A DNA stretch of 52,422 nt from Prochlorococcus sp. AG-409-L14 (GTDB lineage: Bacteria > Cyanobacteriota > Cyanobacteriia > PCC-6307 > Cyanobiaceae): contig QCKF01000008.1 in NCBI GenBank assembly GCA_003215545.1, forward strand, positions 1 to 52,422, written 5' to 3'. The notes beneath the pieces were generated by a model that saw only the letters and a list, made by a program, of their open reading frames with translations, searched no databases and was not told where the DNA came from. The position numbers and the translations under genes are program-made. Shown piece by piece: positions 26,079 to 34,871 of the stretch (the stretch's first letter is position 1; each line of letters starts with the position of its first letter).

Positions 26079-26390
26079 ATGACCATCTACATAGGAAACC
26101 TATCTTTCCAAGCAGAGCAAGAAGACTTACTTGACCTATTCAGTCAATATGGTGATGTAAAGCAATGTAGTCTGCCTCTAGACAGAGAAACAGGAAGAAA
26201 GCGAGGTTTTGCCTTCGTAGAAATGGCAAATGACGCTGACGAACAAAAAGCTATTGATGATCTACAAAATGTCGAATGGATGGGTCGAATGATCCGAGTC
26301 AACAAAGCAACTCCTAGAGAGCGTTCAGGAGGTGGTGGCGGACGTGGCGGGAACCAAGGTGGCGGCGGCAGGAATGACAACCGCTGGTAG
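26079..26390 (+). CDS. RRM-type RNA-binding protein with Gly-rich tail
   Basis: A 103-aa cyanobacterial Rbp. One RRM domain (1-82) has RNP2 IYIGNL (3-8) and RNP1 RGFAFVEM (42-49); the tail (about 84-103) is Gly/Arg/Asn-rich with RGGNQGGGGR. Such proteins in cyanobacteria are often cold-induced and act as RNA chaperones or mRNA-localising factors. An AGGA touches the ATG, with no usable spacing. A longer overlapping frame starting at 25901 is in another register and is not supported. A possible terminator follows at 26424-26466. Confidence 0.92.
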   Translation: MTIYIGNLSFQAEQEDLLDLFSQYGDVKQCSLPLDRETGRKRGFAFVEMANDADEQKAIDDLQNVEWMGRMIRVNKATPRERSGGGGGRGGNQGGGGRNDNRW

Positions 26391-26423
26391 AATTTCTAGA
26401 AGTTATATATGACTAATACTAAG

Positions 26424-26466
26424 AAAAGCTTGTAAAAAAACATTCTCTAGTCTGTTAAAAGCTTTT
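26424..26466 (+). terminator. Possible terminator after the RRM gene
   Basis: AAAAGCTT (26424-26431) can pair with AAGCTTTT (26459-26466), followed by T and TATAT. The loop is long (27 nt) and the stem is A-T rich, so the structure is only moderately convincing. Confidence 0.3.
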
Positions 26467-26533
26467 TATATAAAAACTAATAAAAAGAAAATCTTTTCTA
26501 TTTCATTTTAAATGATATATTAAAAATAAATTA

Positions 26534-28303
26534 ATGAAAAAGGAAAGCTCACTAAATCGATTGATTAATAGTCTAAGGAAAGATCGATTCTTAATTATCA
26601 CTGCAATTACCTGTTCAACTCTTAATAAAATCTTCGACCTCGCACCTCCTGTATTAATAGGCCTAGCTGTAGATGTGATAGTCAGAGAGGAAAGCTCATG
26701 GCTATCAACAATAGGGTTCAATTCTGTTCCTAGCCAACTTGGAATACTAGCCTTCCTTTCATTTATTATATGGAGTGCAGAGTCCTTTTTCGAATATCTC
26801 TACGGAATTTTGTGGAGAAATCTTGCTCAAACAACTCAACATAATCTTCGCATAAAAGCCTACAATCATCTCCAAAAGCTTGAAATGTCTTTCTTTGAAT
26901 CAGACAATTCAGGAAGATTAATGGCAATTTTGAATGATGATATCAACCAGCTAGAGAGATTTCTTGACCATGGAGCAAATCAAATTCTGCAATTAGTTGT
27001 CACAGTTTTATTAGTAGGCGGAGCAATGGCTTTTATGGCTCCAGGAGTAGCTTTATTAGCATTTCTCCCAATACCGGTAATTTTATTTGGTTCAATACGC
27101 TTTCAGAGTATCTTGGCGCCGAGATATAAACAGGTTAGGGAAAAGGCGGGAGATCTATCAAGTCTACTTAATAATAATATAGGAGGAATATTAACAATAA
27201 AAAGTTTTACAAATGAGGCCTGGGAACTTGAGAGACTAAGAGAATTTAGCGAGTCATATCGAAAGAGCAATGGCAAGGCAATCAGGCTATCAGCTGCTTT
27301 TATTCCTCTAATACGCTTTGCAATACTTTTTGCATTTCTAGCAATTTTAGTTATTGGTGGACTTAATGCATGGAGAGGGGAAATGGCTGTTGGAACATAT
27401 AGTTTTTTAGTTTTTATAACACAAAGACTTTTATGGCCATTAACAACATTAGGGCACACATTGGATGAATATCAACGCTCTATGGCTTCTACTAATAGAG
27501 TACTAGATCTTATTGACACACCTTTCTTAATTTCAAGCGGAAATATTAAACTTGATCCCAAAGACATACTTGGAAGAGTTTGCTTTAAAGGCGTAGATTT
27601 TCATTATCAAAATCGTCAATCAATTCTAAAGAACTTCAATCTAGAGATACAAGCAGGAAGTACAATTGGAATTGTTGGACCAACAGGATCAGGAAAAAGT
27701 ACCTTGGTCAAATTACTACTTAGACTTTATCCAATAACTTCGGGACAAATTTTTCTAGACAATCTACCAATAGATAAAATTTCTCTTAAGGATTTAAGAA
27801 AAAGTATAGCCCTTGTAAGCCAAGAAGCATACCTTTTCCAAGGAACTATTGCTGAAAACATTGCTTATGGAGATCCTAAAGCGAGCATAGAAAAGATCAA
27901 TCAAGCAGCAGAACTTGCTGAGGCCTCAGAATTCATCAATGATCTCCCTGAGGGACTAGAAACGAAAGTAGGTGAACGCGGCCAGAAACTCTCAGGGGGA
28001 CAAAGGCAAAGGATTTCACTTGCAAGAGCAATTCTTAAGGATGCCCCAATTCTTATACTTGACGAGGCCACAGCATCTGTAGACAATGAGACTGAGGCTG
28101 CTATACAAAGATCTCTCTTAAAAATAACAAGGAATAGAACTACAATTGTTATAGCTCATAGATTAAGTACTGTTCGGAATGCAGACCAGATAGTAGTTAT
28201 AGATAAAGGAAATATAGTTGAGACTGGCGATCATGAGGCATTACTAAAGACAAATAGCACATATAATCAGCTCTGGAAAGTTCAAGCAGGGTTAAATAAT
28301 TAA
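26534..28303 (+). CDS. ABC transporter, fused permease and ATPase (exporter type)
   Basis: A 589-aa half-transporter: an N-terminal membrane domain with about six helices (1-320) and a C-terminal ATPase. ATPase motifs: Walker A GPTGSGKSTLVKLL, Q-loop VSQEAYLFQGTIAENIAYG, signature LSGGQRQRISLARAIL, Walker B ILILDEATASVD and the switch His in IVIAHRLSTV. It belongs to the MsbA/multidrug exporter group and would act as a homodimer in the inner membrane. The substrate (lipid, peptide or drug) is not told by sequence. Start ATG at 26534; preceded by a possible terminator, so it is probably its own unit. Confidence 0.9.
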   Translation: MKKESSLNRLINSLRKDRFLIITAITCSTLNKIFDLAPPVLIGLAVDVIVREESSWLSTIGFNSVPSQLGILAFLSFIIWSAESFFEYLYGILWRNLAQTTQHNLRIKAYNHLQKLEMSFFESDNSGRLMAILNDDINQLERFLDHGANQILQLVVTVLLVGGAMAFMAPGVALLAFLPIPVILFGSIRFQSILAPRYKQVREKAGDLSSLLNNNIGGILTIKSFTNEAWELERLREFSESYRKSNGKAIRLSAAFIPLIRFAILFAFLAILVIGGLNAWRGEMAVGTYSFLVFITQRLLWPLTTLGHTLDEYQRSMASTNRVLDLIDTPFLISSGNIKLDPKDILGRVCFKGVDFHYQNRQSILKNFNLEIQAGSTIGIVGPTGSGKSTLVKLLLRLYPITSGQIFLDNLPIDKISLKDLRKSIALVSQEAYLFQGTIAENIAYGDPKASIEKINQAAELAEASEFINDLPEGLETKVGERGQKLSGGQRQRISLARAILKDAPILILDEATASVDNETEAAIQRSLLKITRNRTTIVIAHRLSTVRNADQIVVIDKGNIVETGDHEALLKTNSTYNQLWKVQAGLNN

Positions 28304-28422
28304 CCCAATTATTACAATATCTAGAACTAATTTTGTGCAATTAGTACAATAGATTCTTTAAAAGAATTAAATAAATACTTTTAAAGCAGATAAGATTATA
28401 TAATATATAAACTCACTACTAT

Positions 28423-28983
28423 CTAAATCAAGAATTCAAAAGAACTTATAACCTTTTTAAATAAATCTTCAACTTTAGGCCATCTATTCTCATTTGTACT
28501 AGCAGCAAAGGTATATAAATAACCTCTATCAAGAACTACGGTTGCAAGTTCATGCCTATTGCGATCTGGAAGCTTTACAGAATATTCCAAATCATAAAAA
28601 TCATGGCCGGAAAAATGGCGTTCTTTCGCTTCTACCAAAGCTACATCCCTACCAGTCCCTTCCGGTGCTATGACATCCGATATTAACCTTTGTCCAATTT
28701 GCTCAGGAGTTCCAAGAGATTCAAGTTCAATATTATTTTCTCCTACTTTTGAAACAACTAAACTCAGAGTTTCATCGCTATTAATAAGGTCGTGAAAAAC
28801 GACCTCTGGCCCTCCATTGACAGCGACCCTAGTCCAACCGGTGGGATAAAAAAAGCCATAACGGCCATCAGAACTCTGAAAGGCATTCAGGCCTGCAGAA
28901 CCACTTGCACACGCAACCAAAGAAAATGTAAGGGCGATTGCTAAAAGCAGGCGCTCTAAGGAACGAAGAGAATCAAACATCAA
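28423..28983 (-). CDS. PsbP-family lipoprotein (CyanoP-like)
   Basis: A 186-aa protein with a lipoprotein signal: RLLLAIALTF then lipobox LVAC (22-25), so Cys25 is the likely lipid-anchored residue. The mature sequence has the PsbP fold pattern: FQSSDGRYGFFYPTGWTRV at the start, then VVFHDLINSDETLSLVVSKV and a C-terminal RWPKVEDLFKKVISSF. Cyanobacterial PsbP-like lipoprotein associates with the lumenal side of photosystem II and helps assembly. The gene is divergent from recR by only 45 bp. Confidence 0.88.
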   Translation of the reverse strand: MMFDSLRSLERLLLAIALTFSLVACASGSAGLNAFQSSDGRYGFFYPTGWTRVAVNGGPEVVFHDLINSDETLSLVVSKVGENNIELESLGTPEQIGQRLISDVIAPEGTGRDVALVEAKERHFSGHDFYDLEYSVKLPDRNRHELATVVLDRGYLYTFAASTNENRWPKVEDLFKKVISSFEFLI

Positions 28984-29028
28984 TAGAAGCTTTAAGCGTT
29001 TACTTATTCTGCCGGAGGGTGATCGTTA

Positions 29029-29700
29029 GTGACACGAAATTTGTATATAACAAATCTCTTCGTTAAACACAACCTAGATTGTTTTATCTGCATAGGAACC
29101 CTGAGCGGCTTTACTAGACCATTAGCCCGTCTTATAGATCAGTTTGAACAACTGCCTGGGATTGGCCCACGCACTGCTCAAAGACTGGCGTTACACCTAT
29201 TACGACAACCAGAGGAGAAGATTAGAAATTTTGCTTCTGCCCTCTTAGAAGCGCGCACTCAGGTTGGGCAATGTCAGACATGTTTTCATCTGAGCGCAGA
29301 AAAAGAATGTGAAATCTGCAGAAATAATGCAAGAGAAAAAGATTTGATATGTGTTGTGGCTGACTCAAGAGATCTTCTGGCTCTTGAAAGAACAAGGGAA
29401 TATAAAGGCCTCTATCATGTACTCGGTGGACTAATATCTCCTATGGATGGTGTAAGTCCAGAAATGCTTCATATAAACTCCCTTGTGAAAAGAGTTGACA
29501 TGAATTCAACTAAAGAAGTAATACTAGCCCTTACACCAAGCATAGAAGGTGATACTACAAGCCTATATCTTTCAAGACTTCTAAAACCTTTTACTAAAGT
29601 CAGCAGGATAGCTTATGGCCTTCCAGTAGGAAGCGAACTAGAGTATGCAGACGAAGTTACCCTAACAAGAGCACTAGAAGGAAGACTAGAAATTGAATAG
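29029..29700 (+). CDS. recR: Recombination protein RecR
   Basis: RecR works with RecF/RecO to load RecA on gapped DNA. Motifs: the helix-hairpin-helix [17 protein letters not shown], a Cys4 zinc finger ([16 protein letters not shown]) and a Toprim domain ([31 protein letters not shown]). The frame starts GTG at 29029, ten bases behind GGAGG, giving 223 residues. Typical RecR begins near the TRPLARLI segment at residue 29, so the first ~27 residues are an unusual extension; no ATG lies closer in frame. The start is therefore uncertain; the gene itself is not. Confidence 0.92.
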   Translation: MTRNLYITNLFVKHNLDCFICIGTLSGFTRPLARLIDQFEQLPGIGPRTAQRLALHLLRQPEEKIRNFASALLEARTQVGQCQTCFHLSAEKECEICRNNAREKDLICVVADSRDLLALERTREYKGLYHVLGGLISPMDGVSPEMLHINSLVKRVDMNSTKEVILALTPSIEGDTTSLYLSRLLKPFTKVSRIAYGLPVGSELEYADEVTLTRALEGRLEIE

Positions 29701-29724
29701 GAATTATTATTTAAAAGTTTTGAA

Positions 29725-30630
29725 ATGAAAAACAATCATTTTAGCGACATTCCACCTAAAGAAAGACTTCCAGAATGGATAAGTACATCGATTGGCAAAG
29801 CTTCTGAATTAGACAAAGTTCAAAATCTTATAAAAGGCTATAAATTGCATACTATATGTGAAGAAGGAAGATGCCCTAACAGAGGTGAATGCTATGCAGC
29901 TGGGACAGCAACATTCCTTATAGGAGGTTCAATTTGTACTCGCAGTTGTTCATTCTGTCAAGTTAATAAAGGCAGTCCCGGTAAAAAGATAGATCAAGAA
30001 GAAGCAAAACGAATTTCTCACGCAGTTGACAAACTAAAACTAAAATATGTAGTTTTAACCTCAGTTGCTAGAGATGACTTAGAAGATCATGGAGCAATTC
30101 TATTTGTAAATACAATCAATGAGATACGTAACTTAAACCCCAAGGTTGCAATAGAAGTATTAACTCCTGACTTCTGGGGAGGTTCTGCAAATCTTAAACA
30201 AACAGAGATTAAGCAAAGAGAAAGAGTATCCCTTGTTCTTAAAAGTAATCCCGTATGCTTTAATCATAATCTTGAAACAGTTGAACGACTGCAAAAGGAA
30301 GTTCGACGAGGTGCAACCTACAAAAGATCTCTTGCTCTACTTAACTTAGCCAAAGAAATTGCACCAGACATTCCAACCAAATCAGGACTAATGCTAGGAC
30401 TAGGAGAGAAATACGAAGAAATCATTCAAACACTTAAGGACCTAAGATCAGTTAACTGCGAGAGAATCACCTTAGGACAATACCTAAGACCATCACTTTC
30501 TCATATCCCTGTACAACATTATTGGAGACCTCGTGATTTTAAAGAATTTGCAAATATTGCCAAAGAACTAGGATTTAAGCGAATAAGTAGTGCACCTTTA
30601 GTTCGAAGTAGTTACCATGCAGAAAAATAA
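29725..30630 (+). CDS. lipA: Lipoyl synthase LipA
   Basis: A 301-aa radical SAM enzyme that inserts two sulfurs into protein-bound octanoate to make lipoate for 2-oxoacid dehydrogenases and the glycine cleavage system. The auxiliary cluster motif is [12 protein letters not shown] and the radical SAM motif CTRSCSFC; the RKRSS-type C-terminal Ser ligand region appears as [16 protein letters not shown]. Start ATG at 29725, 24 bp after recR on the same strand; length normal. Confidence 0.94.
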   Translation: MKNNHFSDIPPKERLPEWISTSIGKASELDKVQNLIKGYKLHTICEEGRCPNRGECYAAGTATFLIGGSICTRSCSFCQVNKGSPGKKIDQEEAKRISHAVDKLKLKYVVLTSVARDDLEDHGAILFVNTINEIRNLNPKVAIEVLTPDFWGGSANLKQTEIKQRERVSLVLKSNPVCFNHNLETVERLQKEVRRGATYKRSLALLNLAKEIAPDIPTKSGLMLGLGEKYEEIIQTLKDLRSVNCERITLGQYLRPSLSHIPVQHYWRPRDFKEFANIAKELGFKRISSAPLVRSSYHAEK

Positions 30631-30639
30631 ACTATAGAT

Positions 30640-31155
30640 TTAATCTAAGACTTTCGAAGCAATCCAAGACTTTCGACTTTGCTCCAAAACTTCTAAGCAA
30701 TTTGCAACCATTAAAGACCCTGCTCCTCCCCATATCATCCTATAAGGCAAATCCAATGGAGAAGAACCAACATCTCTTACCAACTTGAAACCACGCCGCG
30801 AAAAGTAACGTACCTGAACTGAATGCTGATACTCGTCATCACATATAGCTAGCAAACGTGCATATCTACAAGGTGTTTCCTCAAGCGCCCATGCCATTGT
30901 TGCCGCCCAGATTAAATGGCCTACACCTTTAGGGGATTTTGGATGTACTCGCATTGTATCTAGCTGCAAACCATTAACTCCTCCATAAGCCCAAGCTTTC
31001 ATTTCTCCAAGAATCTGAATTTTGTTTTGCTCTATTTCCTTAGCCACAACTAACCTCAAAGTCCATAAGCCAATTGGCCTTCTAACTTGCAGCCTTAAAA
31101 CAAGGCCAGACTTGGAAGACTCCTTCTCCAGTTGGTTTAGTATAACTTTGTCCAA
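30640..31155 (-). CDS. Putative GNAT-like acetyltransferase, 171 aa
   Basis: The middle of the protein reads like a GNAT core: a beta strand with LDTMRVHPKSPKGVGHLIWAA (acetyl-CoA loop and following helix), then RLLAICDDEYQHSVQVRYFSRRGFKLVRDVG, the usual C-terminal helix and Phe-x-x-x-Gly-Phe type strand. The R/Q-x-x-G-x-G/A loop is loose, so the fold is likely but not certain. Substrate unknown. It is the last gene of the minus-strand lysA string, 23 bp after trhO, and converges with lipA at 9 bp. Confidence 0.6.
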   Translation of the reverse strand: MDKVILNQLEKESSKSGLVLRLQVRRPIGLWTLRLVVAKEIEQNKIQILGEMKAWAYGGVNGLQLDTMRVHPKSPKGVGHLIWAATMAWALEETPCRYARLLAICDDEYQHSVQVRYFSRRGFKLVRDVGSSPLDLPYRMIWGGAGSLMVANCLEVLEQSRKSWIASKVLD

Positions 31156-31178
31156 AGTTCTATATCATTTTAATTGAG

Positions 31179-32114
31179 CTATTTATTATCTAAAAGCTTA
31201 TCATATTGTGTCTGTCTTTCTGAAAATCTTTCTCGATCTTGAACAGAATATGTATTAATACAATGTCCACATTGAACTCCTTTTATATAACTGTGGCTTT
31301 TCCTATCCTCAACACTTAAAGGCATTCCGCATGCATAACAAAGTGAATAATTACCAATACCTAAACCATGAGTCAATGAAACTCTCTGATCAAAAACAAA
31401 ACATTCACCTTGCCAAAGACTCTCTTCTTCTGGGACTTCTTCTAAGTAACGAAGTATTCCTCCATGTAAATGATGTACGCTATCTAAGCCTTCTTGTATC
31501 AAATAAGAAGTTGCCTTCTCACAGCGTATACCTCCTGTACAGAACATTGCGATTCGTTTAGGTTTATTTTTTTCTACAAATGGACGAAGAAAACTTTTAA
31601 CCCACAGAGGGAATTGGCGAAAATTATCAGTATAAGGATTTATTGCTCCTCTAAAAGTACCAATTCCAATTTCATATTTATTTCTTGTGTCTATAACCAT
31701 AGTTTCTGGATCACTTAGGTAATCATTCCAATTATCAGGTTTCACATAAGCCCCTACAAGACTATTTGGACTAACACCCATCACCCCCATTGTTACAATC
31801 TCATGTTTTATTTTGATTTTAAATCGACGAAAAGCTTGCACACGTGTCCAACTATATTTAATCTCTGGAAAACCTTCATAATCACCTTCTATTAAGACAT
31901 TAATTAACCGATCTATGTAATCAGGCTGTCCACAAATAGTTCCATTAAATCCTTCAGGGGCTAATAAAATTGTCCCCTTAATTAGACCTTCATTTGCAAT
32001 GTCTGATAATTTTCCCTTTAAGGATTTAATATCATCATCTCGCAAAGGTATAAAACAATAAAAGGCAGCGACCTTATATCTTTGACTTTCTGGATGGTCA
32101 TTAATTATTTTCAT
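31179..32114 (-). CDS. trhO: tRNA uridine(34) hydroxylase TrhO (rhodanese family)
   Basis: A 311-aa UPF0176/TrhO protein. The N-terminal ferredoxin-like part (1-115) contains [12 protein letters not shown]; the rhodanese domain (about 125-220) has [20 protein letters not shown] and the active loop [15 protein letters not shown] with Cys192. The C-terminus carries CYACGMPLS and GVQCGHC, likely a zinc site. TrhO makes 5-hydroxyuridine at tRNA wobble U34 by an O2-dependent route. Its start overlaps the bioB stop by four bases. Confidence 0.92.
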   Translation of the reverse strand: MKIINDHPESQRYKVAAFYCFIPLRDDDIKSLKGKLSDIANEGLIKGTILLAPEGFNGTICGQPDYIDRLINVLIEGDYEGFPEIKYSWTRVQAFRRFKIKIKHEIVTMGVMGVSPNSLVGAYVKPDNWNDYLSDPETMVIDTRNKYEIGIGTFRGAINPYTDNFRQFPLWVKSFLRPFVEKNKPKRIAMFCTGGIRCEKATSYLIQEGLDSVHHLHGGILRYLEEVPEEESLWQGECFVFDQRVSLTHGLGIGNYSLCYACGMPLSVEDRKSHSYIKGVQCGHCINTYSVQDRERFSERQTQYDKLLDNK

Positions 32115-33112
32115 TTATCACAGACATCCCAATTAACTTGGACACCTGCTTGAGAAAGAAGCTCCCTATCCTCTGCAATAGCAGGGTTGTCTGTTGTCAA
32201 AAGAGTATCGCCATAGAAAATCGAATTCGCACCAGCTTGTAAACAAAGTATCTGTGCTTCCCTAGAGAGATTCTCTCTACCTGCGCTAAGCCGGACTCGG
32301 CTATATGGCATCAGAATCCTTGCCGTAGCAATCATCCTTACTATTTCAAGGGAATCAACTGCAGCAAGATCTTCCAAAGGGGTACCTTCAACCGCCACCA
32401 AAGCATTAATAGGAACACTCTCAGGGTGAGGATTCAAATTTGCCAAAACCTTAAGCAATGAAGCTCTATCATTTACGGACTCTCCCATACCAATTATCCC
32501 TCCACAGCAAATAGTTATTCCTGCAGAACGGACCCTGCCTAAAGTTTCAAGTCTTTCTTGATATGTTCGGGTAGAAATTATCTGACCATAATGTTCTGGG
32601 CTTGTATCAAGATTATGGTTATAAGAAGTTAATCCTGCTTTTGCTAGTCGAAAAGCCTGCTCATCGGTAAGCATTCCTGCAGTTACACAAGCTTCTAAGC
32701 CCAATTCTCTTACCCCACTCACCATTGAAAGCATGGCTTCGAAAGGCTTCCCATCACGTATTTCACGCCATGCCCAACCCATACAAAACCTATCAGCACC
32801 AGAGTCTTTTGCTGCTCTTGCCCTCTCAAGTACCTGAGCGACTTCAAGGTCAGGTTGACCAGTAACATCACTGGAATTGTGCATTGATTGAGGGCAATAC
32901 GCGCAATCCTCTTCACACCCACCAGTCTTAACACTAAGGAGTGAGGCAAGTTGAACTTTGTATCCAGGATTAGCCTTACGATGAATTGATTGCGCCTCCC
33001 ATAGCAAGTTCATTAATGGTTTCTCTAATAGGCTTACTATTTCACTAACATCCCAGTCATGTCGAACTGAAACATCTACAAGATCTAAGAATTTACTTTC
33101 TAGCAATGTCAT
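32111..33112 (-). CDS. bioB: Biotin synthase BioB
   Basis: A 333-aa radical SAM enzyme converting dethiobiotin to biotin. The cluster motif CX3CX2C is CEEDCAYC within [17 protein letters not shown], and downstream blocks include [23 protein letters not shown] and [15 protein letters not shown] (Arg ligand to the [2Fe-2S] cluster). Length is normal. Co-oriented with uppS (17 bp upstream) and overlapping trhO by four bases (ATGA). Confidence 0.95.
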   Translation of the reverse strand: MTLLESKFLDLVDVSVRHDWDVSEIVSLLEKPLMNLLWEAQSIHRKANPGYKVQLASLLSVKTGGCEEDCAYCPQSMHNSSDVTGQPDLEVAQVLERARAAKDSGADRFCMGWAWREIRDGKPFEAMLSMVSGVRELGLEACVTAGMLTDEQAFRLAKAGLTSYNHNLDTSPEHYGQIISTRTYQERLETLGRVRSAGITICCGGIIGMGESVNDRASLLKVLANLNPHPESVPINALVAVEGTPLEDLAAVDSLEIVRMIATARILMPYSRVRLSAGRENLSREAQILCLQAGANSIFYGDTLLTTDNPAIAEDRELLSQAGVQVNWDVCDK

Positions 33113-33129
33113 AAAGCTAAGAATAAAAA

Positions 33130-33927
33130 TTAGTTTTGAAGTTGATTGGATGTATCAGTTTCCAATCCTCCAAAACGCCTACATCGAGTCTGATAATCAA
33201 TTAACGCATTAGTAAGTTCATTTTCATTAAAATCTGGCCAGAGTACATCAGTTACGTATAATTCTGCATAAGCCAATTGCCATAGCAAAAAGTTACTAAT
33301 TCTCTTTTCACCGCTTGTCCTTATTAACAAGTCAGGATCACTTTCAGAAGCTGTAAAGAGTTCTCCTGCAAAAATATTTTCATCAATTAAAGATGGATCA
33401 AGATCTCCCTTTACAGCTCTCTCAGCAAGTTTCTGGGCCGCAAGAACCAATTCACGTCTTCCTCCATAATTTGTACAAACATTAAAATGTATGCCAGTAT
33501 TTCCTGACGTGATTTTTGTAGCCTCAGAAATCGACGTTTGAAGACTTTCAGGGAGATCGACAAGATCACCTAAAAATTTAATGCGTACTTTTTCCTGCTG
33601 AAGAGATTCTAATTCACTCTGTAAAACACGTTCAAAAAGTGTCATTAGGAAACTAACTTCATCTCCAGGCCTTGACCAATTTTCAGTAGAAAAGGCATAA
33701 ACAGTAAGTGCTTTAACACCCCAATCACTACAAAGCCTAAGAATAGTTTTTAAAGCTTCGACACCAGCTCTATGGCCCATGATTCTAGGCAAACCTCTAG
33801 ATTTGGCCCAGCGACCATTGCCATCCATAATCACAGCAACATGAGTCGGCAACCTAAGAGGGTTCAATCCTTTAGGGCATTTACAGATCTTTGAATGATC
33901 TGCACTTATTACCGAAGGGCGGCTCAC
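33130..33927 (-). CDS. uppS: Isoprenyl (undecaprenyl-PP) transferase UppS
   Basis: A 265-aa cis-prenyltransferase making the C55 lipid carrier for peptidoglycan. Catalytic Asp35 lies in [15 protein letters not shown]; also [38 protein letters not shown] and [10 protein letters not shown], all standard UPPS blocks. The first 24 residues are an extra polar stretch with two Cys (CKCPKG), mild for the family. It overlaps cdaA by four bases, so translation is probably coupled. Confidence 0.94.
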   Translation of the reverse strand: MSRPSVISADHSKICKCPKGLNPLRLPTHVAVIMDGNGRWAKSRGLPRIMGHRAGVEALKTILRLCSDWGVKALTVYAFSTENWSRPGDEVSFLMTLFERVLQSELESLQQEKVRIKFLGDLVDLPESLQTSISEATKITSGNTGIHFNVCTNYGGRRELVLAAQKLAERAVKGDLDPSLIDENIFAGELFTASESDPDLLIRTSGEKRISNFLLWQLAYAELYVTDVLWPDFNENELTNALIDYQTRCRRFGGLETDTSNQLQN

Positions 33928-34847
33928 TGAAGTTTTTCCTGAGTAGAGCTAGAGCTAGAGCTAGAGCTAACAACATTACCTTTAGAAGACGTTAATGTCT
34001 CTAAAGAACCTGAAGAAGGTTTTGCAATAGGAGGAGCGACTGGAGAGACAGAATTTTTGGGTGTTCCTCCAGAAGGAGAAGCACCGACCAACTCTTTTAA
34101 CAATTCCAGTAATCTACTACTTGTTATTGGTCTTTCAAGCCTTCCTTGATTTGACAAGGACAGTGTTCCTGTCTCCTCTGAAACCACTACACATATACAT
34201 CGGTCAAAACGTTCTGTTATTCCTAATGCTGCCAAATGTCTAGTTCCATAACGGCTTAAACCCTGCCTGGACAAAGGAAGGATCACACCAGCGGAGACGA
34301 TTCTATTCCCCTTTACTAAAACTGCTCCATCATGAAGGGGAGTATCAGCAGCAAAAAGATTTAGCAAAAGCTCTGTGGACAATTTTGCATCAATAGGAAC
34401 TCCAGGATATAAAAAATCTTCAGGCCTTAGATCACTACCCATATCCACAACAATGAGAGCTCCTCTTCGACTTTGAGATAAACGACCAGCTGCATCTGTT
34501 AGATGAGTAACTGTATTGGCATTGGCCAAAAATTCATTCTGAGGATTACCCAAAAGAACTGCCAATCTACCTGTGCCAAGTAATTCCATAAGCCTTCTTA
34601 ATTCCCCTTGCCAAAGAATCGCCAAAGATAAAGAGCACGCCAAAACCAAAGCATCCGCCAACTTTGAGGTAACTGGCAAATTGGCAAACCTTTGTACAAA
34701 CCAAGCTAACGAAACAAGAAAAAGATATCCACGAAGCAACCAAAGTGTTCTGGGCTCTTTGACCCTTGAGAAAAGCAAGACCCCTAGACCAAATGCAAAT
34801 AAAAGGTCAAGCAGTATGCGCGGATCTAAAACTCTCCACAAGTTCAC
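33924..34847 (-). CDS. cdaA: Diadenylate cyclase CdaA (c-di-AMP synthesis), altered RHR motif
   Basis: A 307-aa membrane protein: three hydrophobic helices at the N-terminus (8-80) then a DisA-N/DAC domain (about 110-250). DAC hallmarks: DGA at 173-175 ([11 protein letters not shown]), GVILPLS, and the GTRH stretch at 201-204. The usual RHR triad reads R203-H204-L205. The [11 protein letters not shown] strand follows. It would convert two ATP to cyclic di-AMP, a signal for potassium, osmotic and cell-wall homeostasis. Residues after 255 are a Pro/Ser-rich tail with a Ser run from a hexamer repeat. It starts 24 bp after lysA and overlaps uppS by four bases. Confidence 0.88.
   Translation of the reverse strand: MNLWRVLDPRILLDLLFAFGLGVLLFSRVKEPRTLWLLRGYLFLVSLAWFVQRFANLPVTSKLADALVLACSLSLAILWQGELRRLMELLGTGRLAVLLGNPQNEFLANANTVTHLTDAAGRLSQSRRGALIVVDMGSDLRPEDFLYPGVPIDAKLSTELLLNLFAADTPLHDGAVLVKGNRIVSAGVILPLSRQGLSRYGTRHLAALGITERFDRCICVVVSEETGTLSLSNQGRLERPITSSRLLELLKELVGASPSGGTPKNSVSPVAPPIAKPSSGSLETLTSSKGNVVSSSSSSSSTQEKLQ
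33944..33969 (+). repeat. Hexanucleotide tandem repeat (TAGAGC)4 inside cdaA
   Basis: TAGAGC is repeated four times from 33944, plus two bases. On the coding (minus) strand it encodes consecutive serines near the CdaA C-terminus. As six is a multiple of three, repeat gain or loss changes only the Ser-run length. Confidence 0.8.
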
Positions 34848-34871
34848 TCCTACATTCCCGTAAAGCCCCTC

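Noticed and set aside
25901-26134. 77-codon frame before the RRM gene
   Set aside because: Different frame, overlaps the RRM start, and the C-rich leader explains the openness.
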